Below are positions 1 to 6,609 of a stretch of DNA of 17,177 bases, piece by piece. The DNA comes from an uncultured Bacteroidales bacterium (GTDB lineage Bacteria > Bacteroidota > Bacteroidia > Bacteroidales > UBA932): positions 1 through 17,177 of the forward strand of contig CAKULN010000058.1 of assembly GCA_934667175.1 (NCBI GenBank), in the 5' to 3' direction. The translations under genes were made by a program, and so were the position numbers. The notes below the pieces were generated by a model. The model was not told where the DNA came from, ran no database searches, and saw only the letters and a program-made list of their open reading frames with translations. Numbering within the stretch: position 1 is the first letter of the stretch; each line of letters opens with the position of its first letter.

Positions 1-900
1 CTGGGCGACAATTACCACAGGTGCATTGACCTTCGGAGTCAACCTTATGTCGGTGAAGGACGTGATCCTGAACATGTTTATACCGATGCCCGTGCTCCGT
101 TGCTCCGTTTGGAGGAATATGTCAAGGAAATTGTGGATGCCGTGTGCGTGGCTTCGGATAAGTACAATGAATATATCGAAGAGAATCTTCCATATTGGAA
201 GAGACATGGCACAATCAGGCGTTCGGTGCTGAACGGTATTTGCCCTTTGTACAGACGTGTCGAAAACCCGGAGGCTGAGGTTGAACTCCTTGAGAATGTG
301 CGCAAATGTCCGTTGACAGTCTTGGATGAGATGACTTTGAACACCTACATGCATTATTGGAGGTTGGCCTATGTCGCATATAGGACACGTGATGACGTTG
401 AACCGGATTCCATTGATGAATATGCCGATTCGGATGACCGAGAAGTTTTCCGTCGTTCCAGCAAGGGGCATAATCTTGAAGAATATGATCTAGACTCTCA
501 GGAGGATTTCATAAGGTGGAAAGACGGTAACTCACCGTATCACTGCCTTGATGTCGCCTACGCCCGCATTCATCTATGGCCGGTTCGGGAAGATGATGGC
601 TTGTGGCATTTCGAGATAAGCTATAATGTTTGTGGCTATTTCCGTGATGTCTTGAACATCGTCAGAGCTCTGTACGAGCAGGGAATAATAGTCGGAATCA
701 GCTATTGGGTGAATGACGCGCTCGCCCAGCTGAGGGAAGAAGACACTGTCAGGATATCTCCTTGCCCGAACAAATATCAGGAGGAAATATCTTTGCCGAC
801 AGTAGGCGATGGCGTTACGAGAAAGATGGTCAATGCCATAATCCGTGAGACTGTGTGGGATAAGGAAGAACAAGTGCTGCCTGAGTTGTCCGGCTGCTGA
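1..900 (+). CDS. Hypothetical protein, 5'-truncated by the window edge
   Basis: The frame is open from base 1 to the TGA at 898-900, so this is the last 299 codons of a longer gene; the TTG at 100 is only an internal codon. I do not recognise the family. The protein is acidic and rich in Tyr, Trp and Glu, with no obvious signal peptide or membrane segment in the visible part. A central patch (DVAYARIHLWPV, then WHFEISYNVCGYF) alternates hydrophobic and polar residues, which suggests beta strands. The last codons (PELSGC) run through TTGTCCGG, half of the REP palindrome that follows, so the 3' end may have been formed or altered by REP insertion. It lies just upstream of the transposase module on the same strand. 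Coding status is fairly sure; function is unknown. Confidence 0.7.
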   Translation: MGDNYHRCIDLRSQPYVGEGRDPEHVYTDARAPLLRLEEYVKEIVDAVCVASDKYNEYIEENLPYWKRHGTIRRSVLNGICPLYRRVENPEAEVELLENVRKCPLTVLDEMTLNTYMHYWRLAYVAYRTRDDVEPDSIDEYADSDDREVFRRSSKGHNLEEYDLDSQEDFIRWKDGNSPYHCLDVAYARIHLWPVREDDGLWHFEISYNVCGYFRDVLNIVRALYEQGIIVGISYWVNDALAQLREEDTVRISPCPNKYQEEISLPTVGDGVTRKMVNAIIRETVWDKEEQVLPELSGC

Positions 901-919
901 GATGTCAACAAATGTCGGT

Positions 920-1002
920 TTTCTCCGGTGAAAAGCTGTTCGGCCGGACAAACAGCCCCTCAACGGCGTTTCCTCCGGGGAATCGTGGCTTGGCCGGACA
1001 AA
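920..1002. repeat. REP hairpin pair 1, upstream of the transposase
   Basis: Two imperfect hairpin units, 920-952 and 970-1002. Each has a 9-nt left arm, a 15-nt loop and the right arm CCGGACAAA. The left arms (TTTCTCCGG and TTCCTCCGG) deviate from the perfect complement TTTGTCCGG. The units start 50 bp apart with a 17-nt linker, the same geometry as the two other pairs in this region. Head-to-tail REP pairs beside a HUH transposase fit a REP/BIME element. Confidence 0.7.
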
Positions 1003-1058
1003 CTCTCACAAATGTGGGCTTCTCTGAACTTCTGGTGGATCGAGGGCAGACAGCACTG

Positions 1059-1141
1059 TTTGTCCGGTATAGGCCTTATCTGCCGGACAAAGTACTGAAA
1101 TCAGGGATTATGTCCGTGGAAATGGGCTTTGGCCGGACAAA
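1059..1141. repeat. REP hairpin pair 2, directly upstream of the transposase start
   Basis: Unit 1059-1091 is a perfect 9-bp inverted repeat (TTTGTCCGG and CCGGACAAA) around a 15-nt loop. Unit 1109-1141 has the right arm CCGGACAAA and the left arm TATGTCCGT, again with a 15-nt loop. Start-to-start distance is 50 bp. The pair ends 19 bp before the transposase ATG, so it could affect that gene's expression as well as act as its substrate. Confidence 0.75.
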
Positions 1142-1160
1142 ATAATATTCGAAAAATTAA

Positions 1161-2063
1161 ATGAGCATATTCAAAGAAAAGGAGGGATGTTGCGAGGCAT
1201 CGTTCCGGTCTGGCGGACCGTATTGGCACGCCTATACTTCGGGAAAGGAGACTTCATTGCTTTTCGCTTGCCGTGAGGATCTTGTGTTTGTCATGAATGT
1301 GGTTGCGCAGGCTGCGGCCCTGTTTCCGGAGCTTCGGGTTATCGCGTTCGAGGTGATGAACAACCATTTTCATTTTGTGGTTTCAGCGGAGGAGAACTCT
1401 GTATGGGCGTTCTGGGCATTCATAAAGAAAAGGTTGGCGAGATCGTTTCCTCTGATGAAGAATATTCATATCACACTTAAGCCGATAGAAGGTCTGGGCT
1501 CATTGCGCAATAACATCGTCTATACCAACCGGAACGGTTATGTGGCTGATCCGTCTCACACGCCGTTCAGTTATCCATGGGGGACTGGGCGCTATTACTT
1601 TTTGGACTGGCCAACTGGTAAGGCATTGGGTCGGATATTCGTGGATGACAGGAGGAAGATGTTCAGATGCCGCACCCCTGGGCTCCCGGGAGAGTGGGAG
1701 GTTGTAGGCGGCTACATCGCCCCGTGGAATTACTGCGCCGTTAAGTTCGGCATGGCGATGTTCCGGGATGCGCATCACTACTTCATGATGGTGAGCAAGA
1801 ACGTGGAGGCGTATGCGGAACTGGCCGCTGTACTCGATGACGGTGAATTCCTTACGGATTCTGAACTGTTCTCTCGTCTGAGTTCGTTGCTGCGGTCTGA
1901 CTACGGCGTCTTCTCCATCAAGGACTTGACCAAGCCTCAGAAATTCGACCTCGCCCGTAAACTCCGATATGAATTCCGTTCCTCCAACGGTCAGGTCAGC
2001 CGGGTGCTCGGTTTGTCCCGGTACGAGATTGATTCGCTTTTCCCTTTGGCGGCGGAAAAGTGA
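1161..2063 (+). CDS. REP-associated tyrosine transposase (RAYT, IS200/IS605-like Y1 family)
   Basis: A 300-residue HUH single-strand nuclease. The metal-binding HUH motif is H69-F-H71 within VMNNHFHFVVSA. The likely nucleophile is Y121 in IVYTNRNGYV, the position of the YIxxNP motif in RAYT proteins. The C-terminus (about 260-295, ending RVLGLSRYEIDSLFP) looks like a small helix-turn-helix. In this family the enzyme cuts and rejoins single-stranded REP hairpins and is usually a single-copy, domesticated gene. Three pairs of matching 33-nt hairpins flank it on both sides, which supports the assignment. It is longer than compact IS200 TnpA (about 150 aa) because of the extra C-terminal region. 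The start ATG at 1161 follows a REP hairpin closely. No tnpB partner is present. Assignment to RAYT is confident; present activity is unknown. Confidence 0.85.
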   Translation: MSIFKEKEGCCEASFRSGGPYWHAYTSGKETSLLFACREDLVFVMNVVAQAAALFPELRVIAFEVMNNHFHFVVSAEENSVWAFWAFIKKRLARSFPLMKNIHITLKPIEGLGSLRNNIVYTNRNGYVADPSHTPFSYPWGTGRYYFLDWPTGKALGRIFVDDRRKMFRCRTPGLPGEWEVVGGYIAPWNYCAVKFGMAMFRDAHHYFMMVSKNVEAYAELAAVLDDGEFLTDSELFSRLSSLLRSDYGVFSIKDLTKPQKFDLARKLRYEFRSSNGQVSRVLGLSRYEIDSLFPLAAEK

Positions 2064-2152
2064 TAATTGCTTTCGATGGCATTGGAAAATCTGCGGCGGA
2101 GACGTCGTCCGATGAAAGTCGTTTCCGCTATAATGCAAAGTTGGTGAGGCTG

Positions 2153-2235
2153 TTTGTCCGGTGGAAAGCCACATTACCGGACAAGAGTAGCCCAAAGAAC
2201 ATTTTGTCCGGAGAGAGGCTGATTGCCCGGACAAA
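2153..2235. repeat. REP hairpin pair 3, downstream of the transposase
   Basis: Unit 2153-2185 pairs TTTGTCCGG with CCGGACAAG (8 bp). Unit 2203-2235 pairs TTTGTCCGG with CCGGACAAA (9 bp perfect). Both loops are 15 nt and the units start 50 bp apart with a 17-nt linker, identical to the two upstream pairs. The pair begins 90 bp after the transposase stop and marks the 3' limit of the module. Confidence 0.8.
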
Positions 2236-2248
2236 CTGTGTTTTCCTG

Positions 2249-2510
2249 ATTCAGGTTGACTCGTTCGGCAAGCTCAGCGATCGGTTTCGCAGGCTGCGTG
2301 GCAGAATCGGCCCGATTGGTCGGAAAGGACGGAAGTCCTTGATGTCGTTAGTGTCGATTCCGCTGCAGTGTCTTACGAGTATGGAAATGACATCTATCCA
2401 TCAGCGAAACGGACGCTGAATGCTCACGGAATCCCGTTCTCAGGGCATAGCGCTTATCGAATCTCGGATGCGCCGGGCTTTTGGAGTCGCTGATGAAATC
2501 TGTGAAGTAT
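2249..2510 (+). pseudogene. Decayed partial copy of the low-molecular-weight phosphatase gene
   Basis: This stretch matches the intact gene at 6610-7182 over its middle part, including the repeat-derived segment (TCGGCAAGCTCAGCGAT here). It reads VDSAAVSYEYGNDIYPSAKR, then TLNAHGIPFSGHSAYRISDA, in the phosphatase frame without a stop. It then jumps to the gene's 3' end (GCGCCGGGCTTTTG, as at 7144-7157) and again to the start of the next gene (GCTGATGAAATCTGTGAA, as at 7230-7247 with one mismatch), where the frame ends. The catalytic 5' part (CHGNICRS) is missing, so it cannot be an active phosphatase. The remnant begins about 14 bp after REP pair 3. It is a remnant of a duplicated phosphatase-HD locus with two internal deletions. 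Confidence 0.8.
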
Positions 2511-2781
2511 GGAAACGTTGCCTCGTTTTTCTTCGCTCCGTTTTATAGGCTCTTTGCGAAAAAGATAGATCTTTCCGACACGTCTTGCTGCCGTAATGTT
2601 TCCGTATATGCCCAATCAGCGATTTGAGCGCGTCGCTTTAATATTTGAACGGCGCGAAACGGCAGCCCCGTCAGCGGCGTTCCGGCATAAAATCTTAAAA
2701 TGACACAGGCCGCCCAATTCCTTGGATACATGGCTTGTGTCATTTATTGTAAGCGCTTTGTGATGTGCTGGAAGTTCCGCA
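2511..2781. other. Non-coding or decayed DNA with no recognisable gene
   Basis: No credible gene is seen. A short plus-strand frame continues from the ATG at 2493 to a TGA near 2627 but shows no family features. A 66-codon minus-strand frame (2543-2743) ends inside the inverted repeat at 2698-2745 and may be chance or part of a repeat. The stretch lies between the phosphatase remnant and the 3' end of the ATPase gene. Confidence 0.4.
2698..2745. repeat. Inverted repeat with 14-bp arms
   Basis: AAATGACACAGGCC (2698-2711) and GGCTTGTGTCATTT (2732-2745) are complementary except for one G:T position, around a 20-nt loop. It sits 36 bp beyond the end of the minus-strand ATPase gene. It could be a transcription terminator for that gene, although no long T run follows, or the end of a small mobile repeat. 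Confidence 0.6.
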
Positions 2782-3981
2782 TTATAACATATCCGTTATC
2801 GAGCTTTTCAGGAATGTTTCCAGTGGGATTCCACCTGTTCCGATAATATATCTGTGCGCAGGTTTGAATCTCTCGGCGAACCGGGACAATCCATTGTTCA
2901 TGCTCCTTCTTCCGCTCTTGACTTCAAGGGCGATGCATTCATCGTCTGCCTGTACGATGAAGTCAACCTCGTCATCACGCTCCCGCCAATAATAGACGCT
3001 GAAGTCATCTTCTTCCGCCTGAGACAGAAGATACGCCCCGACAGCGCTTTCAACCCATCTTCCCCAAATCTCAGGATTCACCCTTGCCGTGTTGAATGAC
3101 TTCCGTTGGAACGCCGAAAGAAGCGCGTTGTTGTAAACGAGAAATTTAGGGACAGAGTTGTATTTCCTTGCGTCATCATTGGCATATTTCTGCAATCCGC
3201 AAATCAATTGGCACTGATCAAGCAGGTCGAGATATGACGCCAGGGTCGTGACATTGCCGGCGTCCTGCAACTGTCCGAGCGCTTTCGTCAAGGAAAGTTC
3301 CTCGGTCGAATACCGGCATCCAAGTTCAAAGAGCCGCTTCATCAGGACCGGCTTGTATATTTTGCTTGTCTGAAGAACATCTTTCTCAATCGCGGACGAT
3401 GCGATACTGTCCTTTATGTACATCTTCCAACGTCTTTCGTTGGTTACGAGACTCGCCGAACCAGGATAACCTCCAAAATAGATATATTCATCCAAAGTGA
3501 AACCGAATGCTTCGGACATCTCCGAATATGACCAATGACCCATCCGGATGAGTTCAAACCTTCCAGCCAGGCTTTCCTTCAGACCGGATTGAAGCATAAG
3601 CCTTGAAGAGCCCAGCAGGACAAGTTTTATGTTCACTTTGTTGTGTGTGTCCCAATCCCACTCTGCCTTCACACCCTCGCTCCACCCTTCGATTTTCTGA
3701 ATCTCATCGATTACCAGCAGGTGTTCTTCCTCGTTGTTGAGCCGCATCAGACTCCTCACGGATTCCCAAGTGCGATGTATCCAGTCGAAGTCCTTTGGAT
3801 CCACACAGTCAGCCTTGGACAGTGTGTACGGTATTGTCACATTTTCAAGCACCTGATCCATCAATGTCGATTTTCCTACCTGACGTGGCCCGACAATCAT
3901 CTGAATCTTATCCCGTCCCTCGTTGATTCGAGAAAGTACTTCCCGGAATTGCCGACGTACATATAATCCTCGATTCTCCAT
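2782..3981 (-). CDS. AAA-family ATPase with C-terminal DUF4143 domain
   Basis: A 399-residue protein of the AAA_14/DUF4143 type. Walker A is GPRQVGKST (31-39) and Walker B is LLVIDEIQKI with D92-E93. A sensor-like LLGSSRLMLQSG follows at about 121-132, then SLAGRFELIRMGHWSYSEM, characteristic of this family. The C-terminal DUF4143 part contains WRERDDEVDFIV and ALEVKSG, an arrangement resembling a PD-(D/E)xK nuclease fold core. Full length for the family. The biological role of these very common bacterial ATPases is not established; ideas include toxin-like or mobile-DNA functions. The gene stands alone on the minus strand, followed by decayed DNA and preceded by a promoter with a duplicated AT-rich element, which suggests self-regulation. 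Confidence 0.9.
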   Translation of the reverse strand: MENRGLYVRRQFREVLSRINEGRDKIQMIVGPRQVGKSTLMDQVLENVTIPYTLSKADCVDPKDFDWIHRTWESVRSLMRLNNEEEHLLVIDEIQKIEGWSEGVKAEWDWDTHNKVNIKLVLLGSSRLMLQSGLKESLAGRFELIRMGHWSYSEMSEAFGFTLDEYIYFGGYPGSASLVTNERRWKMYIKDSIASSAIEKDVLQTSKIYKPVLMKRLFELGCRYSTEELSLTKALGQLQDAGNVTTLASYLDLLDQCQLICGLQKYANDDARKYNSVPKFLVYNNALLSAFQRKSFNTARVNPEIWGRWVESAVGAYLLSQAEEDDFSVYYWRERDDEVDFIVQADDECIALEVKSGRRSMNNGLSRFAERFKPAHRYIIGTGGIPLETFLKSSITDML

Positions 3982-4032
3982 TACAAAATGTTCAAATCTA
4001 TTCTACAAAATGTTCAAATTTCTGCAAAGATA
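3982..4032 (-). promoter_or_regulatory. ATPase promoter with a 22-bp-spaced direct repeat (candidate operator)
   Basis: On the minus strand TATCTTTG (4032-4025) matches the Bacteroidetes -7 element TAnnTTTG; no clear -33 TTTG is seen. Between it and the ATG are two identical 16-nt copies of ATTTGAACATTTTGTA (minus strand; plus-strand positions 4004-4019 and 3982-3997), exactly 22 bp apart, the second touching the start codon. Two identical sites about two helical turns apart between promoter and start suggest a repressor binding site, possibly for autoregulation. The promoter call is moderate; the operator role is inference. Confidence 0.55.
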
Positions 4033-4243
4033 GAAATTTTTTGAATATCCTATCTTGCAGAATTACAGTTTAGTGGATGTTTTTTTTGATTTGGATGTGC
4101 TATGAATATTTTGGAAGCCTTTCCGCTAACTGAATGTGACTGTTTTTTCGGTTTGGCGATCGAGTGTTCCGGCAAATATCCCGAAAATTTGTTTGACCTG
4201 TCAGTGCTTTTTGAATATTATCTATTTGTGAATAACAAAGGGT

Positions 4244-4267
4244 AAAAATGCATATTTACGCATTTTT
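4244..4267. terminator. Hairpin, possible terminator
   Basis: AAAAATGC (4244-4251) and GCATTTTT (4260-4267) form a perfect 8-bp stem with an 8-nt loop. The T-run on one arm and A-run on the other make it symmetrical, so it could work in either direction. The nearest upstream gene reading into it is greA on the minus strand, over 300 bp away, so its role is unclear. Confidence 0.35.
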
Positions 4268-4290
4268 GACCGCTGGCGATTTTCTTTTCA

Positions 4291-4371
4291 TCACGTAATC
4301 AAGTTATACAATCAACAAAAAATACACGAAGTCAAGGTGTCATCTGCCATCTTTTTACACGAAATCAAGGT
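4291..4371. repeat. Three degenerate direct repeats with 33-bp period
   Basis: TCACGTAATCAAGTT at 4291, ACACGAAGTCAAGGT at 4324 and ACACGAAATCAAGGT at 4357 start exactly 33 bp apart. The last two differ at one base; the first is weaker. The 18-bp intervals are unrelated to each other. It may be an iteron-like binding array or the remains of a tandem repeat; there are too few units for CRISPR and the first is too diverged. Confidence 0.45.
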
Positions 4372-4593
4372 AAAGGTACAAATAAATACAACTCCGCCAA
4401 GACTTTCTTCTTGACGCAAAAGACATAATAGACACGAATAATCCATGGTTTCTTTCTATGCAGCTCATTTAGAGCGAGTAATTATCTCATTTTATGCAAT
4501 TTTACGATGAAATAACTTGACTTAAATCTTCGTCAACGTCTCATATATTAACCTTCCCTGGGAATTGTTGACACTTTAGGCAAAGAATATATG

Positions 4594-4613
4594 ACTCCGA
4601 TTTCTCGCGGAGT
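4594..4613 (-). terminator. Possible greA terminator
   Basis: ACTCCG (4594-4599) and CGGAGT (4608-4613) form a 6-bp stem with an 8-nt loop a few bases beyond the greA stop. The T-tract downstream on the minus strand is weak (ATATATTCTTTG), so efficiency is doubtful. Confidence 0.4.
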
Positions 4614-4616
4614 AGA

Positions 4617-5087
4617 CTACTGGCAGACAGACAGGCTCTCAATTCTGACCTGGAAAGTTCCGGAGGGGGCTTTGACATCCACCACGTCTCCGACTTTCTT
4701 ACCCATCAAGGCGGCGCCTATCGGAGACTTGCAGGAGATTTTGCCCTCTTCGAGGTTCATTTCGTGAGGGCTCACGATTGTGTAGGTCATTCTGGTGTTG
4801 GAAGACATATTCGTGAACTCCACTTTGCTGAGCAGAGAAACCTGATCCTTGGGCAATGCCGCAGTGTCGAGAACCCTTGAATATTCAAGGACTTTCTGCA
4901 GGAAACGTATCCTGCCGATGGTCTTGGCCTGGGCTCTCCTTGCTGCGCGATATTCAAAGTTCTCGCTTAGATCCCCTTGGGCACGGGCCTCGGAGAGGTC
5001 TTCCTTGATCCGGGGATATTCCACGTTTATAAGGTTGTTAAGTTCCGCGACAATCTGGTCGTGACGTTCCTTAGACAGATATTCCAT
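4617..5087 (-). CDS. greA: Transcription elongation factor GreA
   Basis: A 156-residue GreA, normal length. The N-terminal coiled coil carries the acidic tip that enters the RNA polymerase secondary channel (EARAQGDLSENFEYRAA, with D39 and E42), and the C-terminal domain ends with SPIGAALMGKKVGDVVDVKAP (about 121-140), the FKBP-like polymerase-binding part. It rescues backtracked RNA polymerase by stimulating cleavage of the transcript 3' end. The start ATG at 5087 gives MEYLSKE, as usual for Bacteroidetes GreA, and itself contains a GAATAT core. It is transcribed alone. GreB is unlikely given the D-L-S-E-N tip context and the phylum. Confidence 0.96.
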   Translation of the reverse strand: MEYLSKERHDQIVAELNNLINVEYPRIKEDLSEARAQGDLSENFEYRAARRAQAKTIGRIRFLQKVLEYSRVLDTAALPKDQVSLLSKVEFTNMSSNTRMTYTIVSPHEMNLEEGKISCKSPIGAALMGKKVGDVVDVKAPSGTFQVRIESLSVCQ

Positions 5088-5110
5088 GATGACTCATTTG
5101 TTATGCTTGG

Positions 5111-5118
5111 CAAATGTA
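5111..5118 (-). promoter_or_regulatory. greA promoter, -7 element
   Basis: On the minus strand TACATTTG matches the Bacteroidetes -7 consensus TAnnTTTG, 23 bp upstream of the greA ATG. No good -33 TTTG is visible at the expected distance, so this is moderate evidence. Confidence 0.45.
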
Positions 5119-5181
5119 CGAAATTTTGTCCATAGGAATCATCTTTTGTCTGCTATTGTAGGCATCAGAACAGTCTCAGAG

Positions 5182-6000
5182 CTATTGCCAGGCAGTTTCG
5201 GAACAGTGGGTGACCGTCTTGATGAAGCTTAGCAGCGTCTGGTTGTAGGCCTCGTCCTCTTCTGGCATCCCGAACGAGCCGGTGATGAAATGCTTGTCAC
5301 CGTCAACCACGTATGTACAGAGATTTGATGTGACCTTGGCGGCCTCGCGGGTGAGTTTCTCAAAACAAAGGAAAGGTACCTGATTGTCCTTCCGGCTGTG
5401 CATCATCAGTGCCGGTCTGCCGTCAAGTTTGGCAATGGCTTTCAGTGGGGTCGCCTTGAATCCGTCGCGGCCGAACATGAGACCGGCGTAAAGAGCGGTG
5501 GTCAGTTTTACCGGGTAGGCAAGCACCGGTGTGATGAACCTCCCGAACTGGTAGCCCATGAAATCCTGAATTGATGAATATGCCGACAGGCTGACCAGTG
5601 CGTCGATGTCGTCATTCTCCCCGATGGATCTGATTGCGATCGCACCGCCCATCGAGATACCCATGACAATGATGGAAATGTCTGAATAGGTGGCTTTTAC
5701 ATAATCTGTGACAGCCTTGACATCCGCGGTCTCATGGTATGCCAGGCATATTCTTTGTCCGTCGCTTTCCCCATGGCCACGCACCTCCGTCATCAACGTG
5801 ACAAGCCCAAGGTCACGGAATTCTCTCGCATGTCCATAAAATCCTGTGACGGATGGATTCTCTATTCCGGTAAGGCAGATCACCGCGCCTTTGGGGGCAC
5901 TTTCCGGCCTGACCTCAAGGGTATGGATCAAGAATCCGTCCTCCGTCTTGAGCCAGAGCGTGTCCGGATCCGGAAGCCCGGCCTCCTCAGCCCTGTACAC
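5182..6000 (-). CDS. Alpha/beta hydrolase (serine aminopeptidase/lysophospholipase-like), N-terminus interrupted
   Basis: The open part, from a GTG at 6000, encodes 272 residues of an alpha/beta hydrolase. The nucleophile elbow is GISMGG (Ser in GxSxGG), the acid is probably in MMHSRKDNQVPF and the catalytic His in DGDKHF. VRGHGESDG marks the usual strand-loop before the elbow. Substrate unknown. The frame does not really begin here: three codons upstream is a TAA (6009-6007), and before it the same frame encodes a 37-residue signal-anchor from an ATG at 6120. The natural gene was therefore probably 5182-6120 and membrane-anchored or exported. As it stands, translation would have to restart at GTG 6000 and make a cytoplasmic form, or the gene is dying. 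The catalytic part shows no other damage, so the mutation may be recent. Confidence 0.75.
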   Translation of the reverse strand: MYRAEEAGLPDPDTLWLKTEDGFLIHTLEVRPESAPKGAVICLTGIENPSVTGFYGHAREFRDLGLVTLMTEVRGHGESDGQRICLAYHETADVKAVTDYVKATYSDISIIVMGISMGGAIAIRSIGENDDIDALVSLSAYSSIQDFMGYQFGRFITPVLAYPVKLTTALYAGLMFGRDGFKATPLKAIAKLDGRPALMMHSRKDNQVPFLCFEKLTREAAKVTSNLCTYVVDGDKHFITGSFGMPEEDEAYNQTLLSFIKTVTHCSETAWQ

Positions 6001-6006
6001 CCTATG

Positions 6007-6120
6007 TTAGGTGACATGCTTGTCACTAAACAACCATAGCATCACCGCCGGAGCGACAAACACGATCAATGAATATACCACCGCGATGACAATCAAAGTC
6101 CACTTGAATACCTTTCTCAT
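6007..6120 (-). pseudogene. Detached N-terminal membrane anchor of the alpha/beta hydrolase
   Basis: From ATG 6120 the frame reads MRKVFKWTLIVIAVVYS then LIVFVAPAVMLWLFSDKHVT: a positively charged N-terminus and one long hydrophobic segment (about 8-31), typical of a signal-anchor. It stops at TAA (6009-6007), and the next codons in the same frame run straight into the hydrolase. A single base change from a sense codon such as CAA, AAA or GAA would explain the stop. The alternative, a separate tiny membrane protein with the hydrolase translated by coupling, is possible but less likely. Confidence 0.6.
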
Positions 6121-6257
6121 TGCTCAATCTTTTTATGAATATACCAAACCTGAAAGTTTTTTTGAATTGTTTGAGTGTCCTTCTAATAATCAAAACAACA
6201 TCTTACTTTCGTTGTCCCATTTGAGCAGCCAACTCATGGTTCAAGTAAATCACAAGA

Positions 6258-6288
6258 CAAAATTATGCGAAAACAGCAGTTCGCGCAA
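6258..6288 (-). promoter_or_regulatory. Candidate hydrolase promoter
   Basis: On the minus strand TTG (6288-6286), a 20-nt spacer and TAATTTTG (6265-6258) match the Bacteroidetes TTTG-N19/20-TAnnTTTG pattern. This would leave a leader of roughly 130 nt before ATG 6120, supporting that ATG as the natural start. Confidence 0.4.
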
Positions 6289-6560
6289 GATAGAGATGTG
6301 GACAGTCGTTCTATGTAAACATTTGATTGATAGCTGAATTGAGAATATGACAGTGGACATCTTTGAATATCATTTAATGCTGCTTTTCGTCATTGCCGCT
6401 TTTTCATGTCACGGTCGTGACCAATGACTCCATCTCCGACAGCGGAATGGATGGCAAAGCGCAACTTTTTATGTAAATTTGCATCCGTAAAGCGTGATTT
6501 GTAACTAATTGCAAGTGAACGAACTATAAAACGCTGCCCTCTGTATTAGGTGGGCAAGGT

Positions 6561-6595
6561 TTTGTAAACGATTTAATATTAATGAATTAGATTTG
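6561..6595 (+). promoter_or_regulatory. Candidate promoter of the phosphatase-HD-fluC unit
   Basis: TTTG (6561-6564) and TAGATTTG (6588-6595) resemble the Bacteroidetes -33 and -7 elements, but the 23-nt spacer is longer than usual and the leader to ATG 6610 would be very short. The TAAATTTG at 6474-6481 is an alternative. Confidence 0.35.
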
Positions 6596-6609
6596 ACGCC
6601 GCTTAAAAT

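Larger units (their letters stand above)
4033..4616. other. Long AT-rich intergenic region
   Basis: About 580 bp without a credible gene on either strand and clearly AT-richer than the flanking genes. It holds a hairpin (4244-4267), three 33-bp-spaced direct repeats (4291-4371), and a hairpin after greA (4594-4613). GAATAT cores are frequent (about 4040, 4103, 4213 and 4585). A small RNA cannot be excluded. Confidence 0.5.
6121..6609. other. Divergent intergenic region
   Basis: About 490 bp with no credible gene, between the divergent hydrolase and phosphatase genes. It should hold both promoters. A perfect 14-bp palindrome GTCACGGTCGTGAC (6408-6421) near the centre is a candidate regulator site. 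A second -7-like TAAATTTG on the plus strand is at 6474-6481. Confidence 0.5.

Noticed and set aside
100..102. TTG as start codon of the first gene
   Set aside because: The same frame is open to base 1 with ordinary coding sequence, so the true start is outside the window.
2060..2419. 119-codon plus-strand frame after the transposase
   Set aside because: It runs through REP hairpins and then in the wrong frame across the phosphatase remnant.
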